Positions 1-7,813 of a stretch of DNA of 48,305 nucleotides are shown here, piece by piece; position 1 is the stretch's first letter; every line of letters begins with the position of its first letter. Origin of the DNA: CAXSDR01 sp964236445 (lineage in GTDB: Bacteria; Actinomycetota; Actinomycetes; Motilibacterales; Motilibacteraceae). Both the position numbers and the translations under genes were made by a program. The DNA is taken from positions 1 through 48,305 of the forward strand of contig CAXSDR010000013.1 in the NCBI GenBank assembly GCA_964236445.1. Reading direction: 5' to 3'. The notes under the pieces were generated by a model. It made no database searches and was not told the origin of the DNA. It was given only the letters and a program-made list of their open reading frames with translations.

Positions 1-1142
1 GCGCGCCGGGCATGACCATGTTCCGGATGTCGATCTTCACCTGGAACATCCTGCTGACCAGCGTGCTCGTGCTGATGGCGTTCCCCGTGTTCGCGGCCGC
101 GCTGCTCGCGCTCTTCGCCGACCGCAAGTTCGGCACCCATATCTTCGACCCCGCGAACGGCGGGCCGATCCTGTGGCAGCACCTGTTCTGGTTCTTCGGT
201 CATCCCGAGGTCTACATCATCGCCTTGCCGTTCTTCGGCATCATCAGCGAGGTCCTGCCCGTCTTCAGCCGCAAGCCACTGTTCGGCTACAAGGGCATCG
301 TCTTCGCGACGATCTCCATCGCGGGACTGTCGGTCACCGTGTGGGCCCACCACATGTTCCCGACGGGCGCGGTGCTGCTGCCCTTCTTCTCCTTCATGAC
401 GATGCTGATCGCGGTTCCGACCGGGGTGAAGTTCTTCAACTGGGTCGGCACGATGTGGCGCGGCTCGCTGACTTTCGAGACACCCATGCTGTGGGCGATC
501 GGCTTCCTCGTCACGTTCCTCTTCGGTGGTCTCACCGGCATGATCCTGGCGTCGCCGCCGCTCGACTTCCACGTCAACGACAGCTATTTCGTGGTCGCCC
601 ACTTCCACTACGTCGTCTTCGGCACCGTGGTCTTCGCGATGTTCTCCGGCTTCTACTTCTGGTGGCCCAAGTTCACCGGCAAGATGCTCGACGAGCGCCT
701 GGGCAAGCTGCACTTCTGGTTGCTCTTCATCGGCTTCCACACGACGTTCCTCGTGCAGCACTGGCTCGGGACGCAGGGCTTCCCTCGTCGTTACGCCGAC
801 TACCTCGCGGGTGACGGCTTCACGGTGCTCAACACGGTGTCCACCATCGGTGCCTTCATCCTCGGGGCGTCGACGCTCCCGTTCATCTACAACGTGATCA
901 AGACGGCCCGCTCCGGGGAGTACGTCCTCGTCGACGACCCGTGGGGCTACGGCGCGAGCCTCGAGTGGGCGACGTCCTGCCCGCCGCCCCGGCACAACTT
1001 CACCGAGATTCCCCGGATCCGCTCGGAGCGTCCCGCCTTCGACCTGCACCATCCGCAGGTGCCGCACGTGGATACGGCGACGCCGCACAAGAACCTGCTC
1101 GACCAGATGCTGGGCGAGCCTGACCTGGAGAACCGCCAGTGA
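1..1142 (+). CDS. ctaD: Cytochrome c oxidase subunit I (aa3 type), 5' end missing
   Basis: Membrane subunit of the terminal oxidase that reduces O2 to water with electrons from the cytochrome bcc complex. The reading frame is open at the left edge (codons from position 3), so the first part of the protein lies outside the window; the internal ATG at 12 is not the start, because family members read through this MTMFRM-type segment. Counting from that Met, the HPEVY motif gives a CuB His 64 and the cross-linked Tyr 68, the HH pair at 113-114 supplies the other CuB ligands, K140 is the K-channel lysine, and HFH at 197-199 holds the heme a3 and heme a ligands. The last codons overlap the next gene by 4 nt (GTGA), indicating coupling with ctaF. 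Confidence 0.97.
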   Translation, partial: APGMTMFRMSIFTWNILLTSVLVLMAFPVFAAALLALFADRKFGTHIFDPANGGPILWQHLFWFFGHPEVYIIALPFFGIISEVLPVFSRKPLFGYKGIVFATISIAGLSVTVWAHHMFPTGAVLLPFFSFMTMLIAVPTGVKFFNWVGTMWRGSLTFETPMLWAIGFLVTFLFGGLTGMILASPPLDFHVNDSYFVVAHFHYVVFGTVVFAMFSGFYFWWPKFTGKMLDERLGKLHFWLLFIGFHTTFLVQHWLGTQGFPRRYADYLAGDGFTVLNTVSTIGAFILGASTLPFIYNVIKTARSGEYVLVDDPWGYGASLEWATSCPPPRHNFTEIPRIRSERPAFDLHHPQVPHVDTATPHKNLLDQMLGEPDLENRQ

Positions 1143-1537
1143 AGGTCGAAGGCTTCCTCTTCATCGCCGGCATGGCGTTCTTCGCCCTCATGGCGACGAT
1201 CTACGGCTTCGTCTCGCACGGCGAGCCCGTGGGCACCGTCGCCATCGCGTTCACGGGTGGGCTGGCGTTCCTCGTCGGGTTCTACATCTACGCCACCGGC
1301 CGGCGCATCGGGCCGCGACCTGAAGATCGCAAGGACGCGGAGATCGCCGAAGGCGCCGGCGAGCTGGGCTTCTTCAGCCCCAAGAGCTGGTGGCCGCTGC
1401 TGACCGCGGGTTCCGCGGCCATAGTCGCCGTCGGTCTCGTCATCGGGTGGTGGCTGGTGTTCCTCGGAGTGCTGGCCCTGGGTTTCTCGGTCATCGGCAT
1501 GGTGTTCGAGTACTACCGCGGCGAGCACGTCCACTGA
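1139..1537 (+). CDS. ctaF: Cytochrome c oxidase subunit IV, actinobacterial type
   Basis: Small accessory subunit (132 aa) of the actinobacterial aa3 oxidase. The GTG start at 1139 overlaps the ctaD stop by 4 nt. Sequence shows two hydrophobic hairpins: residues about 3-55 and about 85-125, separated by a charged loop; the GFYIYATGRRIGPRPEDR segment after the first hairpin is typical of the family. Position matches Rv2199c, which in mycobacteria also converges on the qcr operon. Function is by family; no catalytic residues are expected. Confidence 0.93.
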   Translation: MKVEGFLFIAGMAFFALMATIYGFVSHGEPVGTVAIAFTGGLAFLVGFYIYATGRRIGPRPEDRKDAEIAEGAGELGFFSPKSWWPLLTAGSAAIVAVGLVIGWWLVFLGVLALGFSVIGMVFEYYRGEHVH

Positions 1538-1615
1538 CGCTGGCTGGGCGACGCGTCCGGATCGACCCAATATCTGACGCAGCAGTGTTCGCCGGGCGAC
1601 ACTGGTCCTACTCGC

Positions 1616-1635
1616 GCGGGGCGACGACGCCCCGC
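1616..1635 (+). terminator. GC-rich hairpin between ctaF and the L,D-transpeptidase gene
   Basis: Inverted repeat GCGGGGC / GCCCCGC (1616-1622 and 1629-1635) with a 6-nt loop, 79 nt after the ctaF stop. No T tract follows, so it is at best a weak terminator or processing barrier separating ctaDF from the downstream gene. Confidence 0.3.
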
Positions 1636-1668
1636 CCTCGCGGCACAACAGCGCTCGACGGAGGCACG

Positions 1669-2889
1669 GTGCACCAGGCAGGTCGTTCGGTCCCGCTGCT
1701 TGCGGCGGGGATCTTCTGTGCCGCACTGCTGACGGCCTGCCAGGCGGGTGCCACGACGACGCCGGGCGCTGCATCAGGCGCCAAGGCGCAAGCAGCATCA
1801 TCAGCCAGCCCGACCGTCGCACCGGTGATCCTCGCGGTGGTGCCGGCCGGTGGTGCTGCCGACGTCGCGCTCAACGCCCCGGTGCGGGTGAGCGTCTCGG
1901 CAGGCACGCTCACGGCGGTCACCGTCACGGGCCTCACAGCCAAGGGCAAGGCGGCAGCAGCGGTCACGGGCGCGATGTCGGACCCCACGACCTGGGACTC
2001 CGATGATGAGCTGGACCCCAGCACGTCCTACACCGTGGCTGTGACCGCGAAGGACGCCAACGGTGCCGAGCAGCGGCTCAGCTCGACCTTCTCGACGGTC
2101 GCACCGACGACCTCGCTGACCACCTCCATCTCGCCTCTGGGTGGCGCGGTGGTCGGGGTCGGCATGCCCGTCATCGTGCGCTTCAACGCCGACATCGACG
2201 ACGCCCACCGGTCCGACGTGCAGAAACGCCTCGTGGTCACCGCCACGCCCGAGGTCGAAGGCGCGTGGAGCTGGATCGGGCCCCGCGAGGTGCACTTCCG
2301 CCCCCGCGTCTATTGGCCCGCTCACACCGAGGTGGCTGTTGACGTCGCGCTGCGCGGGCTCGACCTCGGCAACGGCGCGTGGGGCACGCACGACCGCAAG
2401 GTCAGCTTCACCATCGGGGACTCGATGGTCAGCAAGGTCGACGTCGTCCACCACACGATGACCGTGCTGCGCAACGAGAAGCCCTTCATGACCGTCCCGG
2501 TCACCACCGGCAAGGCCGACTTCCTCACGCGCAACGGCACCAAGGTCGTTCTCGAGAAGTTCCCGATGAAGACCATGGACGCGGCCACGACCGGCATAGC
2601 CAAGGGGAGCAAGGACTACTACCGTCTCGACGTCCCGTTCGCGATGCGCGTGACCTGGACGGGTGAGTTCGTGCATGCCGCCCCGTGGTCCACGGGTTCC
2701 CAGGGGCGCACCAACGTCAGCCACGGCTGCGTCGGCATGAGCATGGCCAACGCCAAGCGCCTCTTCGGCCTGACCCGCGTCGGCGACGTCGTCACGGTCG
2801 TCGGGTCGCCGCGCAAGCTCGAGCCCAACAACGGGTGGACCGACTGGAACGTGCCCTGGAGCACGTGGCTGGCAGGCAGCGCAGCGTGA
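1669..2889 (+). CDS. L,D-transpeptidase lipoprotein with Ig-like domains
   Basis: Periplasmic-side enzyme that forms 3-3 cross-links in peptidoglycan by acylation of a catalytic cysteine. The GTG at 1669 is chosen because GGAGG lies at 1660-1664 and the resulting N-terminus is a lipoprotein signal (hydrophobic stretch ending in LTAC-Q, Cys at about residue 24). Two Ig-like segments (about residues 45-145 and 145-255) precede the YkuD catalytic domain (about 260-390). Catalytic signature is H336, then S351-H352-G353-C354 in the SHGCVGMS motif. Length 406 aa and layout match LdtMt2-type enzymes. It is coupled to the following SGNH gene (1-4 nt overlap). Confident for family; which of the several Ldt paralogues it represents cannot be told. 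Confidence 0.93.
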   Translation: MHQAGRSVPLLAAGIFCAALLTACQAGATTTPGAASGAKAQAASSASPTVAPVILAVVPAGGAADVALNAPVRVSVSAGTLTAVTVTGLTAKGKAAAAVTGAMSDPTTWDSDDELDPSTSYTVAVTAKDANGAEQRLSSTFSTVAPTTSLTTSISPLGGAVVGVGMPVIVRFNADIDDAHRSDVQKRLVVTATPEVEGAWSWIGPREVHFRPRVYWPAHTEVAVDVALRGLDLGNGAWGTHDRKVSFTIGDSMVSKVDVVHHTMTVLRNEKPFMTVPVTTGKADFLTRNGTKVVLEKFPMKTMDAATTGIAKGSKDYYRLDVPFAMRVTWTGEFVHAAPWSTGSQGRTNVSHGCVGMSMANAKRLFGLTRVGDVVTVVGSPRKLEPNNGWTDWNVPWSTWLAGSAA

Positions 2890-3584
2890 TGTCTTCGCGC
2901 CGCAGCCGCGTCACCGCGGCTGGGGCGGTGCTGACGCTGGGCCTCGTGGCGGGTTTCGGCGTACGCGCACTGCGTGTCGGCGCCACCTACGACGACGTCG
3001 CCGCCTACTGGCACCGGCGTGCGGCGGTGCCGGGTGAGCTGCTCTATGTCGCCCTCGGCGACTCGGCGGCGCAGGGCGTCGGTGCGGACGTCCCGCAGGA
3101 GGGCTACGTCGGGCTGTTGGCCGACGACCTCGCGCGGCGGACCGGCCGCTCCGTGCGGGTGCTCAACCTGTCGGTGACCGGCGCGCGCGTCGCCGACGTG
3201 CTGGCCCGCCAGCTGCCCCGGCTGGCGGGCCTGCACCCCGACCTCGTGACACTCGACATCGGCGCCAACGACGCCGGTCGTACGCCGATCGCCACGTTCC
3301 GGCGCACTTTCGACGCCGTGTGCGGTGACCTACCGGCGGGGTCCTACGTCGCTGACGTGCCGAGGTTCGGCGGTCTCTATGCGCTACCGCGCCAGGGTGC
3401 GGCCGTGCGCTTCTCACTCGTGGCCCGGGAGATCGTGGCCTCCCACCCGGCGCTGAAGGGTGTGGCGATCGAGCATGCGACCCAGCACCTGGGCTTCTTC
3501 GGCTACGCCGGCGACACGTTCCACCCCAGCAGCGCGGGCTACCGCAAGTGGGCCGCGGCCTTCGAGGCCGCCCGCGCAGGCTGA
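2889..3584 (+). CDS. SGNH/GDSL-family hydrolase, membrane-anchored or secreted
   Basis: Predicted serine esterase/lipase-like enzyme of 231 aa. The N-terminal 30 residues (RRSR followed by a hydrophobic run) form an uncleaved anchor or signal peptide. Block I is ALGDSAAQG with nucleophile S59, block III is DIGANDAG, and block V is D209-xx-H212 followed by PSSAGY. The ATG overlaps the transpeptidase stop by 1 nt (TGATG); the GTG three bases upstream would give a 4-nt overlap instead. The coupling suggests it acts with the transpeptidase at the envelope, for instance on acyl groups of cell-wall polymers, but the substrate is inference. Confidence 0.85.
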   Translation: MSSRRSRVTAAGAVLTLGLVAGFGVRALRVGATYDDVAAYWHRRAAVPGELLYVALGDSAAQGVGADVPQEGYVGLLADDLARRTGRSVRVLNLSVTGARVADVLARQLPRLAGLHPDLVTLDIGANDAGRTPIATFRRTFDAVCGDLPAGSYVADVPRFGGLYALPRQGAAVRFSLVAREIVASHPALKGVAIEHATQHLGFFGYAGDTFHPSSAGYRKWAAAFEAARAG

Positions 3585-3604
3585 GAAGCGTCAGGTTCGG
3601 CGCG

Positions 3605-5212
3605 TCAGTGGGAACCGGACTCCAGCTCGCGGACCTCGGTGGGCGTCGGCGGCTCCACCCGGTCCTCGAAGTAGAGCTTCGAGAGGAAGGCGCGGCTCTT
3701 GACCAGCGCCCGGCCCGCCAGGGGAGCGGGCACGCCGTTCTCGTCGGCCAGCTCGGCGCTCGCCGTCGGACGCTGCACCTCGTGCTGCGTCAGCTTCCAG
3801 CGCTCCTCCGCCGAGATCGGCTCGTGCACCTCGAGGAACTCGCCGCTGGGCATCCGCATGACGATGCCCGTCTCGCGGCCGTGCAGGACCTTCTCGCGGT
3901 CACGTCGCTGCAGACCGAGACAGGCTCGCTTGGTGACGTAGAACACGACCGGCGGGACGATGAGGAGCATCCACCGCACCGTGATGGTGATCGAGTTGAT
4001 CGACCAGTGGAAGGTCGTCGCGATGATGTCGTTGCCGCCGTTGATCCAGAGGACGACGTAGAACGAGATCGCGACGACACCGAGCGCGGTGCGCGTCGGC
4101 TGGTTGCGAGGCCGGTCGAGCAGGTGGTGCTCGCGGCGGTCACCGGTGACGAACGCCTCGATGAACGGGTAGAGCGCGAACAGGGTGAACATGATGCCCG
4201 GCAGCACGACGGCCGGGACGAGCACGTTCCAGCTCAGCGTGACGCCCCACAGGTGCGTCTCCCAGTTGGGCATGACGCGCAGCGCACCGTCGAGGAAGCC
4301 GATGTACCAGTCGGGCTGCGTGCCCGCGCTGATCTGGCTGGGGTTGTAGGGGCCGTATTCCCACACCGGGTTGATCGGAGCGATCGCCGAGAGGAAGGCG
4401 ACGACACCGAACACGACGAAGAAGAAGCCGCCTGCCTTGGCCATGTAGACCGGCAGCAGCGGATAGCCGACGACGTTGCGCTCGGTGCGACCGGCGCCGG
4501 GATATTGCGTGTGCTTGTGGAACGCGACCAGGCCGACGTGGGCGGCGATGAGCGCGAGCAGCAGACCCGGCACCAACAGGATGTGCACGGTATAGAGCCG
4601 GGGGATGAAGTCCGTGCCGGGGAACTCGCCACCGAAGGCGAAGAAGCTGACATAGGTGCCGACGACCGGGATCGACTGCATGATGCCCTGCGCAATGCGC
4701 AGCCCCGTGCCGGAGAGCAGGTCGTCGGGCAGGGAGTAGCCGGCGAAGCCCTCGGCCAGGGCGAGCGTCATCAGCCCGACGCCCAGCAGCCAGTTGAACT
4801 CGCGCGGCTTGCGGAAGGCGCCGGTGAAGAAGGTGCGGAATGCGTGCACGACGGTGCCGGCCACGAAGATCAGGGCGGACCAGTGGTGGATGTGGCGCAT
4901 GATCAGGCCGCCGCGCACGTCGAACGAGATCTCGAGCGTCGACCGGTAGGAGTCGGACATCGTCAGGCCGCGCAGCGGCGCGTACGAGCCGTTGTAGACG
5001 ACCTCCTGCATGGAGGGCTTGTAGAACAGCGTCAGGAACGTCCCGCTGATCAGCAGGATGATGAAGCTGTAGAGCGTGATCTCACCCAGCATGAACGACC
5101 AGTGGTCGGGAAAGACCTTGCGGATGTTCTTGCGTAGGACCTTCCCGACGCCCAGCCGGTCGTCGACATAGCGACCTGCGGCATTGGCCACGTTGTCGAG
5201 CTCGCTCGCCAT
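3605..5212 (-). CDS. qcrB: Cytochrome bcc complex cytochrome b subunit
   Basis: Menaquinol-oxidising membrane subunit of the actinobacterial bcc complex, 535 aa. Start is the ATG at 5212, which shares one base with the qcrA stop (TGATG). Heme b ligands are visible as H109/H123 and H210/H225; the Qo-site motif is PDWY at 300-303, as in other actinobacteria. About eight hydrophobic helices end near residue 420, followed by a long hydrophilic C-terminal tail (about 110 residues) also typical of this group. It is the last gene of qcrC-qcrA-qcrB, transcribed after ctaE. Its 3' end converges on the SGNH gene with 20 nt between stops. Confidence 0.97.
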   Translation of the reverse strand: MASELDNVANAAGRYVDDRLGVGKVLRKNIRKVFPDHWSFMLGEITLYSFIILLISGTFLTLFYKPSMQEVVYNGSYAPLRGLTMSDSYRSTLEISFDVRGGLIMRHIHHWSALIFVAGTVVHAFRTFFTGAFRKPREFNWLLGVGLMTLALAEGFAGYSLPDDLLSGTGLRIAQGIMQSIPVVGTYVSFFAFGGEFPGTDFIPRLYTVHILLVPGLLLALIAAHVGLVAFHKHTQYPGAGRTERNVVGYPLLPVYMAKAGGFFFVVFGVVAFLSAIAPINPVWEYGPYNPSQISAGTQPDWYIGFLDGALRVMPNWETHLWGVTLSWNVLVPAVVLPGIMFTLFALYPFIEAFVTGDRREHHLLDRPRNQPTRTALGVVAISFYVVLWINGGNDIIATTFHWSINSITITVRWMLLIVPPVVFYVTKRACLGLQRRDREKVLHGRETGIVMRMPSGEFLEVHEPISAEERWKLTQHEVQRPTASAELADENGVPAPLAGRALVKSRAFLSKLYFEDRVEPPTPTEVRELESGSH

Positions 5213-6282
5213 CAGCCACGCTCCCAGAAGCTCGGACCGACAGGCTCCTGGAAGCCCTGCGTCGCCACCAAGTATCCGTCCGCATCCACGTTGATCGCGA
5301 GTTGCGGCAGCGGGCGCGCGGCAGGCCCGAAGATCACGGCGCAGTGGCGCGTGACGTCGAAGGTCGACTGGTGGCACGGGCAGAGCAGATGGTGGGTCTG
5401 CTGCTCGTAGAGCCCGACGGGGCAGCCGACGTGCGTGCAGATGATGGAGTAGGCGTAGATGCCTTGGTAGGCCCAGTTGTCGCGCTCCGTGCCCAGGGTC
5501 TCGACGACGCCGGGCTCCAGGCGCATCAGCAGCACGACGGACTTGGAGCGCTCCTCCATCGTCAGCTCGCGCTTGCCCGCGGCGTTCAACGGCGTGTCGG
5601 CAGGGGCCTCGGGGAGCACGTGCACCACTCCACCGATGGGAATGGACGAGGCGAGGATCGGCTCTCCGGTCGGGTCCTTCACCAGGCGTACGCCCTTGGC
5701 CCACGGCGTGGAGCTGAGCTGGTCGACGGGGCTCTCGCCGCGGTTGCGCAACCAGAGGTCTTTGAGGGAGAGGACGGCAGGCAGGGCGAGCGCGGTCATC
5801 GCGGCACCCATGGAGCCCCAGATCATCTTGCGGCGGCCGAAGCCGGCGTCCTCACCGCCCTGGCGCAGGATGCGCGCGGCGTCCTTGCGTTCAGCGTCGG
5901 TGGAACGGATCTCGTGACGCTCCTCCGTCACCTCCTCGTCGGACATGAGCTTCTTGGCCCACTGGATGGCCGCGACCCCGATGCAGAACGTCGCCAGCGC
6001 GAGGCCCGTGCCGAGGACGAGCGTGGAGTAGCGGTAGTTGTTGTGGTGCGGCAGCGGGAAGGCGAAGTAGCCGACCGCGAAGATCACCGAGCCTGCAGCG
6101 GACAGCAGGAAGAGCAGACTGACCTGGCGCTCGGCGCGCCGGGCGGCCTTGGGATCGGTGTCCGCCATGCGGTGGACGTGAGCCGGCAGGCCGGGGTCGG
6201 AGAAGTGCGGCTCGATCTGCGATGCGACCGGTGACCCGGTGTGCGCGTCGGGTGTCGGCAGATGCGTGGGGGGTGTGCTCAT
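5212..6282 (-). CDS. qcrA: Rieske iron-sulfur subunit of the cytochrome bcc complex
   Basis: Carries electrons from menaquinol at the Qo site to the diheme cytochrome c. 356 aa; three N-terminal helices (about 53-75, 86-108 and 153-172) distinguish the actinobacterial form from the single-helix Rieske proteins elsewhere. The cluster ligands are C282 and H284 in CTHVGC and C301 and H304 in CPCH; C287 and C303 form the usual disulfide. Start at ATG 6282 lies 19 nt after the qcrC stop, and the stop shares a base with qcrB. Confidence 0.96.
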   Translation of the reverse strand: MSTPPTHLPTPDAHTGSPVASQIEPHFSDPGLPAHVHRMADTDPKAARRAERQVSLLFLLSAAGSVIFAVGYFAFPLPHHNNYRYSTLVLGTGLALATFCIGVAAIQWAKKLMSDEEVTEERHEIRSTDAERKDAARILRQGGEDAGFGRRKMIWGSMGAAMTALALPAVLSLKDLWLRNRGESPVDQLSSTPWAKGVRLVKDPTGEPILASSIPIGGVVHVLPEAPADTPLNAAGKRELTMEERSKSVVLLMRLEPGVVETLGTERDNWAYQGIYAYSIICTHVGCPVGLYEQQTHHLLCPCHQSTFDVTRHCAVIFGPAARPLPQLAINVDADGYLVATQGFQEPVGPSFWERG

Positions 6283-6301
6283 GATGCCGGCTGCTCCTGC
6301 C

Positions 6302-7123
6302 TCACTTGGACTTCTGCGCGAGCCAGACCGTGGCGGCGATCAGGCCTCCGATGCCGCCGAGCCACGCGAGCAGACCTTCGGAGACCGGGCCGATCGACCC
6401 GAGGTTGGTCAGCCCGGCGCTCTGCTCGTTCTTGATGCTGCGGACGTAGGCGATGATGTCACGCTTCTGCTGGGGGGAGATGGAGCTGTCCGGGAAGACC
6501 GGCATGCTCTGCGGGCCGGTGTTCATGGCTTCGACGAGATAGCGCGGAGCGGTGTCGGTGAGCGGCGGCGCGTACTTCCCGCGCGTGAGCGCTCCACCGC
6601 GGCCGGCGAAGTTGTGGCACATCGAGCAGTTGGTGCGGAAGAGCTCGCCACCGGTCACGACGTCGCCCTTGCTCGGGTCGACGTCGGCGGCGCCGGGGAT
6701 CGGCGGGCCAGCGCCGAGCGAGCCGATGTAGGCGGCGAGCTGGTCGATCTCTCCCTGGTTGAACTGGACCCGTTTCTTGGGGATCTGCACGCCCGGGTCA
6801 GCGGCAGGCATGCGGCCGGTGCCGACCTGGAAGTCGACGGACGCGGGCCCGACGCCGATGAGCGAGGGGTAGTTGCCCGTGCCCTCCGCGTGCAACCCGT
6901 GACAGGTCGAGCAGTTCTTGAGGAACAAGGTGCGCCCGCCCGACACGGCGTCGGCACCGCCCTCGGCTGCGACGGCCGAGGAGCCGGGCGCGATCGCGGC
7001 ATAGCCGCCGCCGACGGTGAGCAGGGCGACGAAGAGCAGCAGCAGGCCCGCCAGGGGGCGTCGCCGGAAGGGGCGCTTGGCCCCGCGTGCTGCCGAGGGG
7101 GAATCGTCCATGCGACCGCTCAT
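6302..7123 (-). CDS. qcrC: Diheme cytochrome c subunit of the bcc complex
   Basis: Fused diheme cytochrome that passes electrons directly from the bcc complex to the aa3 oxidase, replacing a soluble cytochrome c. 273 aa with an N-terminal helix (about 22-45), two CxxCH sites (C71-C74-H75 and C166-C169-H170), probable axial Met ligands near M105 and M207, and a C-terminal anchor helix (about 249-268). ATG 7123 overlaps the ctaE stop by 4 nt (ATGA), so translation is coupled; an internal ATG at 7111 is a possible alternative. Confidence 0.96.
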   Translation of the reverse strand: MSGRMDDSPSAARGAKRPFRRRPLAGLLLLFVALLTVGGGYAAIAPGSSAVAAEGGADAVSGGRTLFLKNCSTCHGLHAEGTGNYPSLIGVGPASVDFQVGTGRMPAADPGVQIPKKRVQFNQGEIDQLAAYIGSLGAGPPIPGAADVDPSKGDVVTGGELFRTNCSMCHNFAGRGGALTRGKYAPPLTDTAPRYLVEAMNTGPQSMPVFPDSSISPQQKRDIIAYVRSIKNEQSAGLTNLGSIGPVSEGLLAWLGGIGGLIAATVWLAQKSK

Positions 7124-7734
7124 TTGATGATGTAGATCGTGAAGAACAGACCGACCCAGACGACATCGACGAAGTGCCAGTAGTAGGACACGACGATGGC
7201 GCTGACGGCCTGCTCATGAGTGAACCGCTTGGCGACGAAGGTGCGCCCGAGCACGAGCAGGAAGGCGATGAGCCCGCCCGTGACATGCATGCCGTGGAAG
7301 CCCGTCGCGAGGTAGAAGATCGAGCTGAACGCGTTGCGCGAGAGGCCGAGGCCCTCGTGGTCGAGCGAGGCGTATTCGTAGACCTGCCCGCCGATGAAGA
7401 ACGCACCCATCAGGAACGTCAGGACGAACCAGCTCCGCAGCCGCTTGACGTCGCCGCGCTCGGCGGCGAACACACCCATCTGACACGTCGCCGAGGACAA
7501 CACGAGAACAAGGGTGTTGATGCTCGAGAACCTGACGTTGAGCATGCTGTTGCCGAGGTCGCCCTGCCAGACGGCAGGGCCCTGCACCGAGCGCAGCGTG
7601 AAATAGACCGCGAAGAGAGCCGCGAAGAACATCAGCTCTGAGGAGAGCCAGATGATCGTGCCGACTGAGACCATGTTGGGCCGGTTTGCCGGGGGATGAG
7701 CCGCCGGGGTGCCGACCGCTGCTGCCGTTGCCAC
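7120..7734 (-). CDS. ctaE: Cytochrome c oxidase subunit III
   Basis: Integral membrane subunit of the aa3 oxidase, 204 aa, close to the mycobacterial length. The reading frame runs further upstream, but GTG 7734 is the likely start: AGGA sits 7 nt before it on the minus strand, and the NRPNMVSVGTIIWLSSE segment then begins about 17 residues in, as in homologues. Five to six hydrophobic helices are visible, with the conserved YEY and FHGMHV motifs. First gene of the ctaE-qcrC-qcrA-qcrB operon. Confidence 0.95.
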   Translation of the reverse strand: MATAAAVGTPAAHPPANRPNMVSVGTIIWLSSELMFFAALFAVYFTLRSVQGPAVWQGDLGNSMLNVRFSSINTLVLVLSSATCQMGVFAAERGDVKRLRSWFVLTFLMGAFFIGGQVYEYASLDHEGLGLSRNAFSSIFYLATGFHGMHVTGGLIAFLLVLGRTFVAKRFTHEQAVSAIVVSYYWHFVDVVWVGLFFTIYIIK

Positions 7735-7785
7735 GCGGTCATCCTGCCACCCCGTTGCCCGTCGGGCGCGCCGGGTCGCCACCCG

Positions 7786-7805
7786 CACGTCATGATCGTG
7801 ACGTG
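7786..7805. promoter_or_regulatory. Palindromic operator candidate CACGTCA-N6-TGACGTG
   Basis: Perfect 7-bp inverted repeat with 6-bp spacer between the divergent ctaE and FAD/Fe-S dehydrogenase genes, ending 8 nt before the GTG at 7814. The geometry suits a dimeric repressor such as a GntR-type regulator. It is not within either gene, so coding constraint does not explain it. The regulator is not in the window. Confidence 0.45.
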
Positions 7806-7813
7806 AGCAACTC

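Noticed and set aside
3548..5137. 529-codon plus-strand open frame opposite qcrB
   Set aside because: Composition is Asp/Arg/Gly/Glu rich as expected from the antisense of a GC-rich gene; qcrB is certain on the other strand.
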